A stretch of 11,783 nucleotides of DNA from Euzebyaceae bacterium (GTDB lineage: Bacteria > Actinomycetota > Nitriliruptoria > Euzebyales > Egibacteraceae), in contig JACCXR010000558.1 in NCBI GenBank assembly GCA_013696915.1, positions 1 through 11,783 of the forward strand. Direction: 5' to 3'. Positions 1-6,911 of this stretch are shown here, one piece after another (position 1 is the first letter of the stretch; every line of letters begins with the position of its first letter). The notes below the pieces were generated by a model. The model searched no databases. It was not told the origin of the DNA and worked only from the letters and a program-made list of their open reading frames with translations. Position numbers and translations under genes: made by a program.

Positions 1-15
1 TCGGTCATTCGGCAT
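1..15 (-). CDS. 5' end of an unidentified minus-strand gene
   Basis: Only the first five codons are inside the window (ATG then Pro-Asn-Asp-Arg), running off the left edge. The start is supported by a near-perfect Shine-Dalgarno sequence, AAAGGAG, five bases upstream (21-27 on the plus strand). No function can be inferred from five residues. The gene points away from the tRNA-Leu/fhaA cluster and would be transcribed from the gene-poor region 28-957. Confidence 0.6.
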
Positions 16-20
16 GTGTG

Positions 21-27
21 CTCCTTT
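21..27 (-). promoter_or_regulatory. Ribosome binding site of the left-edge gene
   Basis: Read on the minus strand this is AAAGGAG, followed by CACAC and then ATG at 15-13. Match and spacing are close to ideal, and this is what identifies the truncated gene at the edge. Confidence 0.65.
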
Positions 28-75
28 CGACGCCGCTGACCCTAGGGATCGACACCTCCGCGGTCATCGGGGCCA

Positions 76-108
76 GCCCTGATTCTCAGGGCGCCCGGGG
101 GCGGGCGC
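76..108. other. Two adjacent hairpins in the leader of the left-edge gene
   Basis: GCCCTGA-TTC-TCAGGGC at 76-92 is a perfect 7-bp inverted repeat. GCGCCCG-GGGG-CGGGCGC at 91-108 is a second one that shares two bases with the first, so the two could be mutually exclusive in RNA. On the minus strand they lie upstream of the ribosome binding site at 21-27. They could form leader RNA structure or mark the end of an upstream transcript. No T-run follows either one, and GC-rich DNA forms short hairpins by chance. Confidence 0.3.
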
Positions 109-187
109 GCACGTCGCCGAAAATGATTGCCGCGCGAAGGTGCCGTTGGCCTGCGGTTTCTTCGATCGGCGTGCTGGACCGTGCCGG

Positions 188-250
188 CCGCTTCTACCCG
201 ATTTCACCCCGTCCGGTAGAAGTTTCGGTAGAAGTCTCGGTAGAAGCGGG
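188..250. repeat. Three 12-bp tandem repeats with an inverted flanking arm
   Basis: GGTAGAAG occurs at 215-222, 227-234 and 239-246, exactly 12 bases apart (units GGTAGAAGTTTC, GGTAGAAGTCTC, GGTAGAAGCGGG). An inverted copy, CCGCTTCTACC, lies at 188-198 and pairs perfectly (11 bp) with GGTAGAAGCGG at 239-249. The whole forms a direct-repeat array bounded by an inverted repeat. In the minus-strand frame it would encode a repeated Phe-Tyr-Arg. The arrangement resembles an iteron or operator cluster, but nothing nearby supports an origin or a specific regulator. Confidence 0.6.
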
Positions 251-410
251 CGAGCCTGAGCCACCACTTCGCGGGCGATCCAGGCACCAGGTTGTAGACG
301 GCGCTCCTCACAGCTCCCGGAGCTCGATGCGAGGACCCTGAGGTGGTGACCGGCTTGACGACGGACGCCTGACCCGGCCGCTGCGTCGATGGGGACAGGA
401 CCCTCGGGAG

Positions 411-470
411 GCCGGCGCCGCGGATGCGAGCTTCGGCGAGGCTGGTGCGCTTTGAGGCGGTGAGACCATC
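411..470 (-). pseudogene. Fragment A: diverged copy of a 20-codon segment
   Basis: On the minus strand this encodes DGLTASKRTSLAEARIRGAG. Fragment B at 734-793 encodes HGLSAAKRNDLAAARIRGAS in the same orientation. The two are identical at 13 of 20 residues and 45 of 60 bases, too similar for chance. The surrounding frame is open from 560 to 204 but begins only at a TTG directly after a stop and has no ribosome binding site, so I treat it as a remnant. I do not recognise the protein family. Confidence 0.4.
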
Positions 471-706
471 AGGTGGAGGACATGCGATGGGTATCGGCGG
501 GGGCCCACCGCCAGCACATCTGCCATCTGGCTCGAGCGGTGTCTGCCGTTCGGTAGACAAGCCCTACGTCGCCGTGCGTACGGACCGCCCTCATGCCGCC
601 GGCTGCTGGTGCGCTTCGCCCGCAGCGCAGACCGGGCCGGAAGCGGAGGTCAGCACGGCGCCAGCGATTGCGGTCACCGCCGCGCCGGCCGCTGGGGCGT
701 CGCCGA

Positions 707-805
707 TCAGCTGCGAGGGGGCAGCACACCAGGGCTCGCACCCCGGATGCGGGCGGCGGCGAGGTCGTTGCGCTTGGCGGCGCTGAGGCCATGGGCGAAA
801 TCCAT
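707..805 (-). pseudogene. Fragment B: remnant or 32-codon small ORF related to fragment A
   Basis: The minus-strand frame carrying the conserved segment (734-793) ends at TGA 709-707. Upstream the frame stays open through 806-957 into the tRNA-Leu gene without a credible start and with no ribosome binding site. An in-frame ATG at 805-803 would give 32 residues starting Met-Asp-Phe-Ala-His. The most likely reading is the 3' end of a gene whose 5' part was lost at the tRNA. An expressed micro-protein is possible but unsupported. Fragments A and B lie about 320 bases apart in the same orientation, suggesting local duplication. Confidence 0.35.
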
Positions 806-957
806 GGCGTCACTTGTGCCGGGTTGCTGTTCTGTCGCACGCGGCGCATCGGGGTGCGCTTCGTCGGCCGGTCGTTCCGACGCTGCCGTCAGCTCGGCCG
901 CGTCTGCTGCGATGTCCGCAGCGGTGTCGAGGTGGTGGGGGATTCCCCACGGTGTTG

Positions 958-1041
958 TGGGCGAGGGGGGACTTGAACCCCCACATCCTTTCGGACACAG
1001 GAACCTGAATCCTGCGCGTCTGCCTATTCCGCCACTCGCCC
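958..1041 (-). tRNA. tRNA-Leu (anticodon CAG)
   Basis: Read on the minus strand, the 84-base sequence folds as a class II tRNA. The acceptor arms are GGGCGAG (1041-1035) and CTCGCCC (965-959), with discriminator A at 958. The anticodon stem is CAGGA/TCCTG with loop TTCAGGT, placing anticodon CAG at 1007-1005. A long variable arm follows, then a T-arm GGGGG-TTCAAGT-CCCCC. The 3' CCA is not encoded (the next bases read CAA). It decodes CUG, a major leucine codon in high-GC genomes. A tRNA-Leu gene (leuT) next to fhaA also occurs in Mycobacterium tuberculosis, so the linkage is probably ancestral. Confidence 0.96.
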
Positions 1042-1083
1042 GTGGCGCCCCGAAGGGCGGGGATCCACTCTAACGCCTGGCCC

Positions 1084-1100
1084 CGAGGTGAGCCACCTCG
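1084..1100. other. Perfect 7-bp hairpin upstream of tRNA-Leu
   Basis: CGAGGTG-AGC-CACCTCG is a perfect inverted repeat with a 3-base loop, about 43 bases upstream of the tRNA-Leu 5' end. It could be an operator half-site pair or an RNA hairpin. There is no following T-run to suggest an intrinsic terminator. Confidence 0.4.
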
Positions 1101-1127
1101 CCGGCGCCGGCGCGGAGCCGCGTCGAG

Positions 1128-1163
1128 TGCGACGTTGGCGCGGGATCCCGCGTCAACGTCGCA
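1128..1163. promoter_or_regulatory. 36-bp near-perfect palindrome upstream of fhaA
   Basis: Two 18-base arms (TGCGACGTTGGCGCGGGA and TCCCGCGTCAACGTCGCA) are inverted copies differing at one position, with no spacer and GGATCC at the centre. In RNA the single mismatch becomes a G-U pair, so a 16-bp stem closed by GAUC is possible. It lies about 165 bases before the fhaA start and about 90 bases before the tRNA 5' end. A dimeric-regulator operator, a leader hairpin for the fhaA-pknB operon, or an insulator between divergent transcripts are all possible. It is not the parS consensus. Confidence 0.55.
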
Positions 1164-1306
1164 ACGGCGGGCAGCGGGAGCGAAGCAACGCGAAGAGCCG
1201 GGCGAAACGGCCACCCCAGGCGCCGGCCGTCCACGTTCCCGCTTGGACAGCCCAAGTTCCGGGGCGGTGCCCTCTACACTTCGCCCGACGTCCCCTGCCC
1301 GCCGCC

Positions 1307-1312
1307 AAGGAG
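1307..1312 (+). promoter_or_regulatory. Ribosome binding site of fhaA, wide spacing
   Basis: AAGGAG is a strong Shine-Dalgarno match, but 14 bases separate it from the ATG at 1327, more than the usual 5-9. No alternative in-frame start lies nearer to it, and the protein begins at 1327 with the expected FhaA N-terminus, so the start is kept despite the spacing. Confidence 0.45.
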
Positions 1313-1326
1313 CCCCGAGCCGCCGC

Positions 1327-2106
1327 ATGAGCATCCTCCGTGACTTCGAGAAGCGCCTCGAGGGCGCGGTCGAAGGGTTCTTCGCGCGCGCGTTCCGCTC
1401 GGGGCTGCAGCCGGTCGAGCTCGCCAAGGCGCTGCAGCGGTACGCCGCCAACTACCAGCAGGTCGGCCTCGACGGCGTGTTCGTGCCGAACGTCTACCGC
1501 TTCACCCTCTCGCGCGACGACGTCGAGCGCTTCAGCGGGTTCAGCGACTCGCTGAAGCGCGAGCTCGCCGACGTGGTCCAGCGGACCGCCGACGACCGCG
1601 GGTGGCGGATGCAGGGCCCGGTCCGCATCGAGGTCGAGGCAGGCGGGCACGTCCGCGTCGGCACCTACGAGCTGCGCGGCAAGGCCGAGGCCAGGGCAGC
1701 GGCGCCGGCGCCGGCCGCGCCATCGCCGGCCGCCGCCCCTCAGCCGGCGGCTCCCGTCCAGACGGTCCGCGGATCCAGCGGCGCCGCCACGACCGTGCTG
1801 CCCGCGAGCGGCACAGCGACCGCGTCCCTGGAGTTCGCCGCCGGCGACCGGGCCGGCGCCCGGATCCCGCTGTCCGGCACGGCAACCATCGGCCGCCTGC
1901 CGGAGTGCGACATCACCCTCGACGACCCCTCGGTGTCGCGCCGCCACGCCCGCATGGTGCTCGAGGGCGACCGCTGGACGGTCGAGGACCTCGGGTCGAC
2001 GAACGGCGTCCGCGTGAACGGGGCGACGGTCGGGCACTCGGAGATCCGCACCGGGGACCGGCTGGACCTCGGCGGCGTCAAGCTCACCTTCTCCACAGGG
2101 CCGTAA
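1327..2106 (+). CDS. fhaA: FhaA: DUF3662 and FHA domain protein
   Basis: A 259-residue cytoplasmic adaptor of the PknB pathway. Residues 1-120 form the DUF3662/FhaA N-terminal domain (starts MSILRDFEKRLEGAVEGFF; GLQPVELAKAL near 26-36; VPNVYRFTLS at 53-62). An Ala/Pro-rich linker covers 121-165. A C-terminal FHA domain at about 169-256 has the phosphothreonine-binding residues Gly189-Arg190, Ser204, Arg206-His207 and Asn226-Gly227. In mycobacteria FhaA binds phosphorylated MurJ (MviN) and restrains peptidoglycan synthesis; the same role is inferred here. The ATG at 1327 gives the canonical N-terminus. It is the first gene of the operon and its stop lies 3 bases before fhaB. The linker is short, so the protein is shorter than M. 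tuberculosis FhaA. Confidence 0.93.
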   Translation: MSILRDFEKRLEGAVEGFFARAFRSGLQPVELAKALQRYAANYQQVGLDGVFVPNVYRFTLSRDDVERFSGFSDSLKRELADVVQRTADDRGWRMQGPVRIEVEAGGHVRVGTYELRGKAEARAAAPAPAAPSPAAAPQPAAPVQTVRGSSGAATTVLPASGTATASLEFAAGDRAGARIPLSGTATIGRLPECDITLDDPSVSRRHARMVLEGDRWTVEDLGSTNGVRVNGATVGHSEIRTGDRLDLGGVKLTFSTGP

Positions 2107-2109
2107 CGG

Positions 2110-2583
2110 GTGCCTCCCATCGTCCTGACCCTCCTTCAGGGGCTGTTCCTGCTGCTGCTGTACGTGTTCGTCGCCCGCGCCGTGCGGGCGGTGATCCGGG
2201 ACGTCTCGGCGACCCCGTCCACGTCCCGGGCCGCGGTGCCGCGTGCCGCCGCCCGGACCGCGCAGCGGCAGACGCGGCGCAAGACACGGACGCCCCCGCG
2301 GGAGCTCGTCGTGCACATCCCGGACGGCCGGCCGCGCGTGCTGGCCCTCGGCGCCGACGCCATCACCTTCGGGCGCGCCGACGCGTCCACCGTCGCCCTG
2401 CCCGACCCGTACGTGAGCGACCATCACGCGCACGTCTATCGTGACGGCGGCGCCTGGCTGGTCGCCGACCTCGGCTCGACGAACGGCACGTTCCTGAACC
2501 AGGTCAAGGTCACGACACCGACGCCGATCGCCGCGGGCGACCAGCTCGGTATCGGCAAGACCGTCGTGGAGGTGCGCAAGTGA
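2110..2583 (+). CDS. fhaB: FhaB (FipA): membrane-anchored FHA domain protein
   Basis: 157 residues with a GTG start 3 bases after the fhaA stop. Residues 4-28 are a hydrophobic segment rich in Leu/Val (one membrane span), followed by a basic, Arg/Thr/Ser-rich linker (about 29-64) that may contain PknB phosphorylation sites. An FHA domain at about 66-155 shows Gly88-Arg89, Ser103, His105-His106 and a GSTNG motif at 122-126. In mycobacteria the orthologue FipA is a PknA/PknB substrate that binds FtsZ and FtsQ and links signalling to division; that role is inferred by homology and position. The stop overlaps the start of pstP in GTGA, implying translational coupling. Confidence 0.92.
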   Translation: MPPIVLTLLQGLFLLLLYVFVARAVRAVIRDVSATPSTSRAAVPRAAARTAQRQTRRKTRTPPRELVVHIPDGRPRVLALGADAITFGRADASTVALPDPYVSDHHAHVYRDGGAWLVADLGSTNGTFLNQVKVTTPTPIAAGDQLGIGKTVVEVRK

Positions 2584-3971
2584 CCGCCGGACGCGGCATC
2601 CGCTTCTCGGCGTACGCCGCGACCAACGTCGGGATGGTCCGCGAGGGGAACGAGGACAGCTTCTACCGCGGCACGACCGTCTTCGCCGTCGCCGACGGCA
2701 TGGGCGGGCACGTCGCCGGCGAGGTCGCCTCCGAGACCGCGCTCGAGCCGATCGCGGACGTCGACGGCCGCCAGTTCGCGGCGCCGGCCGATGCGACCGA
2801 GGCGCTCGCGGGCGCGATCGTCACCGCCAACCGGACCGTCTTCGACAAGGCGTCGGCGGACCCGGGTCTGCGCGGCATGGGCACGACCCTCACCGCGGTC
2901 ATGATCCGCGACGGCAGGCTCCACGTCGCCCATGTCGGCGACAGTCGCGCCTACCTGCTGCGGTCCAACGAGGAGATCAGCCCGCTCACGACCGACCACA
3001 CCCTCGTCCAGCAGTTGATCGACGAGGGCCGGTTGTCGCGGGACGAGGCCAACACCCACCCCCAGCGCAGCGTGATCACCCGGGCGATCGGCGTCGACCG
3101 CCAGGTCGAGGTCGACACCCTCATCCCGCTCGAGATGCTGCCCGGCGACCAGATCCTGCTGTGCTCGGACGGTCTGACCGGCGTGGTGAAGGACTCCACG
3201 ATCGCCGAGGTCCTGCTGACCGAGCCGGACGGCCAGGCCGCCTGCGAGACCCTGATCGAAGCGGCGAACACCGGCGGCGGACCGGACAACATCACCGTGG
3301 TGCTGCTGCGCGTCGACGGCGAGCCTGGCCAGGAGCCCCCGCCCGGAGACACCGACGTCACCGCGGAGCTCGGCGGCCCGGGGTCGCCGCCGCCGGCCGG
3401 TGCCGGCCCGACGGGACCGGTGACGCGCATCCGCACCCGTGAAGCGAACGAGGGCGGCTTCGACGCCGCCAAGATGGGGCGGTACGGCGGCCCCCAGGGC
3501 GTCGAGCTGCGCTCCGCGACCGACCCCCCCGGCCGCGGCCGGCGCATCCTGGCAGGCATCGTCGCCGCGCTGCTGCTGCTCGCGGTCCTCGGCGCGGGTG
3601 GCTACCTGCTCGTCTCCCGCGCCTATTTCGTCGGCGACGACGACGGGCGGGTGGCGGTGTTCAGGGGTCTGGCGCAGGAGCCGCTCGGGGTCTCGCTGCA
3701 CCGCGTCGAACTGACCACCGACATCGACACCGCCGCCCTCCCGACGTTCCGGCAGGAGCGCCTCCGCGAGGGGATCCCGTTCCCGACCAGGCGCGAGGCC
3801 GAGCGCTACGTCGAGAACGATCTGCGCCGGGAACTCGACGACGCCGGACAGGACGGCGGCGACACCGCGCCCGCACCGGCCGCCAGCCCCACCGACCCGA
3901 CGCCGCGGCCGGCGCAGCCCACGCAACCGGCGCCCCGCCCGAACGCCCCCGCCCCCACCGCCACGGCATGA
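2580..3971 (+). CDS. pstP: PstP: PP2C-family Ser/Thr protein phosphatase
   Basis: 463 residues, GTG start overlapping fhaB by 4 bases. The PP2C domain (about 8-246) carries the metal-binding motifs: REGNED (Asp26), VADGMGGH (Asp39-Gly40), HVGDSRAY (Asp121), SDGL (Asp197) and GGPDNITV (Asp236-Asn237). A Pro/Gly-rich linker (247-320) leads to one membrane span (about 323-345) and an external region of about 118 residues with the PstP-type start SRAYFVGDDDGRVAVFRG (346-363), ending in an Ala/Pro/Thr-rich tail. It is the phosphatase partner of PknB, expected to dephosphorylate the kinase and its substrates at the inner face of the membrane. Architecture matches mycobacterial PstP, and the stop overlaps rodA in ATGA. 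Confidence 0.95.
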   Translation: MTAGRGIRFSAYAATNVGMVREGNEDSFYRGTTVFAVADGMGGHVAGEVASETALEPIADVDGRQFAAPADATEALAGAIVTANRTVFDKASADPGLRGMGTTLTAVMIRDGRLHVAHVGDSRAYLLRSNEEISPLTTDHTLVQQLIDEGRLSRDEANTHPQRSVITRAIGVDRQVEVDTLIPLEMLPGDQILLCSDGLTGVVKDSTIAEVLLTEPDGQAACETLIEAANTGGGPDNITVVLLRVDGEPGQEPPPGDTDVTAELGGPGSPPPAGAGPTGPVTRIRTREANEGGFDAAKMGRYGGPQGVELRSATDPPGRGRRILAGIVAALLLLAVLGAGGYLLVSRAYFVGDDDGRVAVFRGLAQEPLGVSLHRVELTTDIDTAALPTFRQERLREGIPFPTRREAERYVENDLRRELDDAGQDGGDTAPAPAASPTDPTPRPAQPTQPAPRPNAPAPTATA

Positions 3972-5365
3972 GCCGCACCACGGCTCCGCCGGCCGCCGAC
4001 GGCCGGAACGGCACCGCGCCCGGCCCGGCGCCGGAGGCGCGGCGGCGGTCGAACACCGAGCTCGGGCTGCTCGTCCTCGGCGTCCTGGTCGTCCTGTGCG
4101 CGTACGCCCTGGTGGGGCTGTCCCAGAACCCGGTGCTCCCCGCCGGCCTGGCCCCCTACGGCGGCGCCCTCATCGCCCTGGCCGTGGCGGCGCACCTCGT
4201 CACCCGCAAGCTGGCGCCCGGCGCGGACCCGCTCCTGCTGCCCGTCGCCTTCCTGCTCAACGGGCTCGGCCTGGTCATGGTCCGCCGCATCGACTTCGCC
4301 TACGCCGTGCGCGACGACCCGCCGGCGGCCCTGGCGCCACTCCAGACCGTCTGGACGGTCATCGGCATCGCCGCGTTCTGCCTCACGCTCGTGCTGCTCC
4401 GCGATCACCGCGTGCTCGACCGGTACCGCTACCTCATCGGGCTGGCGGCCCTCGCCCTGCTGCTCACACCACTGCTGCCCGGTCTCGGAAGGGAGATCAG
4501 GGGCGCCCGGATCTGGCTGCGTCTCGGCGGGTTCTCGATCCAGCCCGGGGAGTTCGCGAAGCTCGGCATCGTCGCGTTCTTCGCCAGCTACCTCTCCGAC
4601 AAGCGCGCGCTGCTGTCCGTCGCGACCAACCGGCTCGGGCCGTTCCACGTCCCGCCGGCCCGCGCCTTCGCTCCGGTCGCGGCCGCCTGGCTCGTCAGCC
4701 TCGCGGTGCTCGTCTTCCAGAAGGACCTCGGCCTGTCGCTGCTGTTCTTCGGCATCTTCGTCGTCATGCTCTACATCGCGACGTCGCGGCCCGCATACGT
4801 CGTCGCCGGCACGCTGCTGTTCTCCTCGGGCGCCTACCTCGCGTGGACGGCGTTCGCGCACGTCCAGGCGCGCGTCGCCATCTGGCTCGACCCGTTCGCC
4901 GACGCCGAGGACGCGGGCTTCCAACTCGTCCAGTCGCTGTTCGCGCTCGGCACCGGCAGGATCGTCGGGGTCGGCTGGGGCCAGGGCCGTCCCGACTTCA
5001 TCCCCGACGTCCACACCGACTTCATCTTCTCGGCGTTCGGCGAGGAGCTCGGCCTGCTCGGCACCACGGCGCTGCTGCTGTGCTATTTCCTGCTCGTCGG
5101 GCGCGGTTTCGGGATCGCCGCCCGGGCGCGGGACGACTTCGGCATGCTGCTCGCCGCCGGCCTGACCGTCGTCTTCGCGCTCCAGGTGTTCGTCATCGTC
5201 GGCGGGGTCACGCGGCTGATCCCGCTGACCGGCCTGACGCTGCCCTTCATGTCCTACGGCGGCTCGTCGCTGCTCGCGAACTACATCCTCGTCGCGCTGC
5301 TCCTGCGCGTGTCCGCCGACCCGGGCGACGCCGGGCGGCCCGCCGGCCAGGGGGCGACCGCGTGA
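3968..5365 (+). CDS. rodA: RodA/FtsW-type SEDS peptidoglycan glycosyltransferase
   Basis: 465 residues: a polar cytoplasmic N-terminus (1-30), then about ten hydrophobic segments. Family signatures are GARIW followed by QPGEFAKL (179-199), the extracellular loop VHTDFIFSAFGEELG (348-362) with Asp351, the residue equivalent to the catalytic aspartate of RodA, and the C-terminal PFMSYGGSS (426-434). SEDS enzymes polymerise lipid II into glycan strands together with a class B penicillin-binding protein. Here the partner is the coupled pbpA, whose GTG start overlaps the rodA stop. Called RodA rather than FtsW because the pstP-rodA-pbpA order is conserved in actinobacteria and ftsW normally sits in the mur/fts cluster. 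Sequence alone does not separate the two with certainty. Confidence 0.92.
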   Translation: MSRTTAPPAADGRNGTAPGPAPEARRRSNTELGLLVLGVLVVLCAYALVGLSQNPVLPAGLAPYGGALIALAVAAHLVTRKLAPGADPLLLPVAFLLNGLGLVMVRRIDFAYAVRDDPPAALAPLQTVWTVIGIAAFCLTLVLLRDHRVLDRYRYLIGLAALALLLTPLLPGLGREIRGARIWLRLGGFSIQPGEFAKLGIVAFFASYLSDKRALLSVATNRLGPFHVPPARAFAPVAAAWLVSLAVLVFQKDLGLSLLFFGIFVVMLYIATSRPAYVVAGTLLFSSGAYLAWTAFAHVQARVAIWLDPFADAEDAGFQLVQSLFALGTGRIVGVGWGQGRPDFIPDVHTDFIFSAFGEELGLLGTTALLLCYFLLVGRGFGIAARARDDFGMLLAAGLTVVFALQVFVIVGGVTRLIPLTGLTLPFMSYGGSSLLANYILVALLLRVSADPGDAGRPAGQGATA

Positions 5366-6846
5366 GCCGCCAGGTCCGCCGCGTCGCCGCCGCCATGTTC
5401 CTGCTGTTCGCGGCGCTGTTCGTCAACCTCAACTACCTCCAGGTGATCCGTGCGGAGAGCCTCACGTCGGACACCCGCAACCGCCGGCAGCTCCTGCGCG
5501 AGTACGACATCCAGCGGGGGTCGATCATCGCCGGGACCGGCGGCCAGGCCCAGGAGCTCGCGACCTCCGTGGACACCGAGGACCGGCTGCGCTACCTCCG
5601 GGTGTACCCCGACGGTCCGCTGTGGGCCCACGCGACCGGCTTCTACTCGTTCATCTTCGGACGTTCGCAGCTGGAGCAGTCGTTCAACGAGTTCCTCGTC
5701 GGCAGCTCCCCCGACACCTTCGCGCGCAACATCGGCGACCTGCTGGACGGACGCGAGCGCCGCGGCGACGACCTGCTCACGACGTTGCGCCCGGCCGTCC
5801 AGGCGGCGGCGCGCGACGCGCTCGGCGACCGGCGGGGTGCCGTGGTGGCCCTGGACCCGCGGACGGGCGACATCCTCGCCGAATGGTCCAACCCCACGTA
5901 CGACCCGAACCGGCTGTCCAGCCACGACGGCCCCGAGGTCCGCGCCGGATGGGACGAGCTCCGGGCCGACCCCGCGAACCCGCTGCTCAACCGCGTGACG
6001 AGCCAGCTCTATCCGCCAGGTTCGACGTTCAAGCTCGTGACGGCGGCCGCGGCCCTGGAGGACGGAATCGGCGCCGAGCAGACGTTCGACGACCCCCGCA
6101 CGGCCGACCTGCCGCAGACGAGCGCCGACATCGGCAACTTCGGAGGCGGGCTGTGCAACGGGGGCAACCCCATCACGCTGCGCCGGGCGCTGGAGGTCAG
6201 CTGCAACACGACGTTCGCGCAGCTCGGGCTCGACCTCGGCGCCGAGGCGCTGATCGACCAGGCGGAGGCCTTCGGCCTGAACCGTGAATGGGAGTCGCAG
6301 TTCCCGTACGAGCCCAGCCGCATCCCCAAGGAGCTCGACCCGCCGCAGACGGCGCAGAGCGCGATCGGCCAGCGCGACGTCCGCGTAACGCCGCTGCAGA
6401 TGGCGATGATCGTCGCGGCGATCGCCAACGACGGTGTTCTCATGACCCCGCGCCTCGTGCGCGAGGTGCAGGACTACGAGGGCCGGGTCATCCGCCAGTA
6501 CCCGGTGGCCCCGCTCGTGCTGCCCGGCAGCGCCGGGCCGCAGGCGATGGCGCCGGAGAACGCAGCCCTGCTCACCGAGATGATGGTCGGGGTGGTCGAG
6601 CGCGGCACCGGCGGCGGCGCGGCCGTCCCGGGGGTCGCGGTCGCCGGCAAGACCGGCACGGCGCAGACCGGAGGCGACAACCCGACGGTCTGGTTCGTGG
6701 GGTTCGCCCCGGCGGAGGACCCGCAGGTCGCCGTCGCCGTCGTCGTCGAGGACGGCGGAGAAGTCGGCAGCGAGGCCACCGGCGGGCGGTTGGCAGCCCC
6801 GATCGCCCAGGCCGTACTCCAGGCCGCGCTGCAGCCCGGCGGCTGA
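5362..6846 (+). CDS. pbpA: PbpA: class B penicillin-binding protein (D,D-transpeptidase)
   Basis: 494 residues, close to the 491 of M. tuberculosis PbpA. An N-terminal membrane anchor (about 8-24) is followed by a short pedestal domain (about 30-150, including the QRGSI motif near 51) and a transpeptidase domain (about 155-490). Active-site motifs are STFK (221-224, nucleophile Ser221), SCN (280-282) and KTGTAQT (430-436). It cross-links strands made by RodA; regulation by PknB phosphorylation is known in mycobacteria. The GTG start at 5362 overlaps rodA. The frame is open much further upstream (to 4096), but that part is a shadow of rodA and the membrane anchor fixes the start here. The stop lies inside the first unit of a 15-bp tandem repeat. 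Confidence 0.95.
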   Translation: MSRQVRRVAAAMFLLFAALFVNLNYLQVIRAESLTSDTRNRRQLLREYDIQRGSIIAGTGGQAQELATSVDTEDRLRYLRVYPDGPLWAHATGFYSFIFGRSQLEQSFNEFLVGSSPDTFARNIGDLLDGRERRGDDLLTTLRPAVQAAARDALGDRRGAVVALDPRTGDILAEWSNPTYDPNRLSSHDGPEVRAGWDELRADPANPLLNRVTSQLYPPGSTFKLVTAAAALEDGIGAEQTFDDPRTADLPQTSADIGNFGGGLCNGGNPITLRRALEVSCNTTFAQLGLDLGAEALIDQAEAFGLNREWESQFPYEPSRIPKELDPPQTAQSAIGQRDVRVTPLQMAMIVAAIANDGVLMTPRLVREVQDYEGRVIRQYPVAPLVLPGSAGPQAMAPENAALLTEMMVGVVERGTGGGAAVPGVAVAGKTGTAQTGGDNPTVWFVGFAPAEDPQVAVAVVVEDGGEVGSEATGGRLAAPIAQAVLQAALQPGG

Positions 6847-6911
6847 ACGCACGGCGGCTGAACGCACAAATGCAGAACGCACGGCCGCGGAACGCATGGC
6901 CGCAGAACGAC
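6837..6911 (+). repeat. Five 15-bp tandem repeats spanning the pbpA stop
   Basis: Units begin at 6837, 6852, 6867, 6882 and 6897. Units 1 and 2 are identical (CGGCGGCTGAACGCA); unit 3 is CAAATGCAGAACGCA, unit 4 CGGCCGCGGAACGCA and unit 5 TGGCCGCAGAACGAC. The shared core is GAACGCA. Unit 1 contains the pbpA stop, and because 15 is a multiple of three, unit 2 repeats a TGA in the same frame. The array fills most of the gap before pknB, where pknA lies in other actinobacteria. It may be slippage-derived spacer or a binding or processing site. Confidence 0.7.

Larger units (their letters stand above)
28..957. other. Gene-poor region beside tRNA-Leu
   Basis: I see no complete gene with a recognisable product in these 930 bases. 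Open frames occur on both strands but overlap one another, lack ribosome binding sites and give low-complexity Arg/Pro/Ala-rich translations typical of high-GC shadows. What can be seen: two adjacent hairpins (76-92 with 7-bp arms and a TTC loop; 91-108 with 7-bp arms and a GGGG loop) about 60-90 bases upstream of the left-edge gene; a 3 x 12 bp tandem repeat at 215-250; and two diverged copies of a 20-codon minus-strand segment at 411-470 and 734-793. A gene-poor stretch with duplicated fragments next to the 3' end of a tRNA gene suits an old integration or decay zone, but no integrase or att duplication is visible. Confidence 0.5.
1042..1326. other. Divergent intergenic region between tRNA-Leu and fhaA
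   Basis: These 285 bases must hold the promoter of tRNA-Leu (minus) and that of the fhaA-pknB operon (plus). A TACACT at 1275-1280 could be a -10 element for the operon, but I see no good -35 at 16-18 bp. Two inverted repeats at 1084-1100 and 1128-1163 are listed separately. The frame of fhaA is open upstream to 1042 but contains no ATG, GTG or TTG before 1327 that would suit a longer protein, and its composition is not protein-like. Confidence 0.5.

Noticed and set aside
958..1041. tRNA-Leu as a proven integration site
   Set aside because: No integrase gene and no second copy of the tRNA 3' end is visible in the window, so this remains only a possibility.
1128..1163. parS site near the origin-proximal cluster
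   Set aside because: The palindrome does not resemble the TGTTTCACGTGAAACA consensus.
1153..3926. Long open frames on the minus strand opposite fhaA, fhaB and pstP (426 and 496 codons)
   Set aside because: They mirror the codon structure of real genes, have low-complexity Arg/Gly/Asp/Val-rich translations and no ribosome binding sites; expected in high-GC DNA.
4096..5361. Upstream extension of the pbpA frame that would give a 916-residue protein
   Set aside because: The extension overlaps rodA and is Arg/Pro-rich shadow sequence; the membrane anchor right after GTG 5362 and the GTGA overlap fix the true start.
6837..6911. Possible pentapeptide-repeat peptide or CRISPR-like array in the pbpA-pknB gap
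   Set aside because: The five-residue periodicity in an alternate frame simply follows from the 15-bp unit. Units are contiguous with no spacers, so it is not a CRISPR array.
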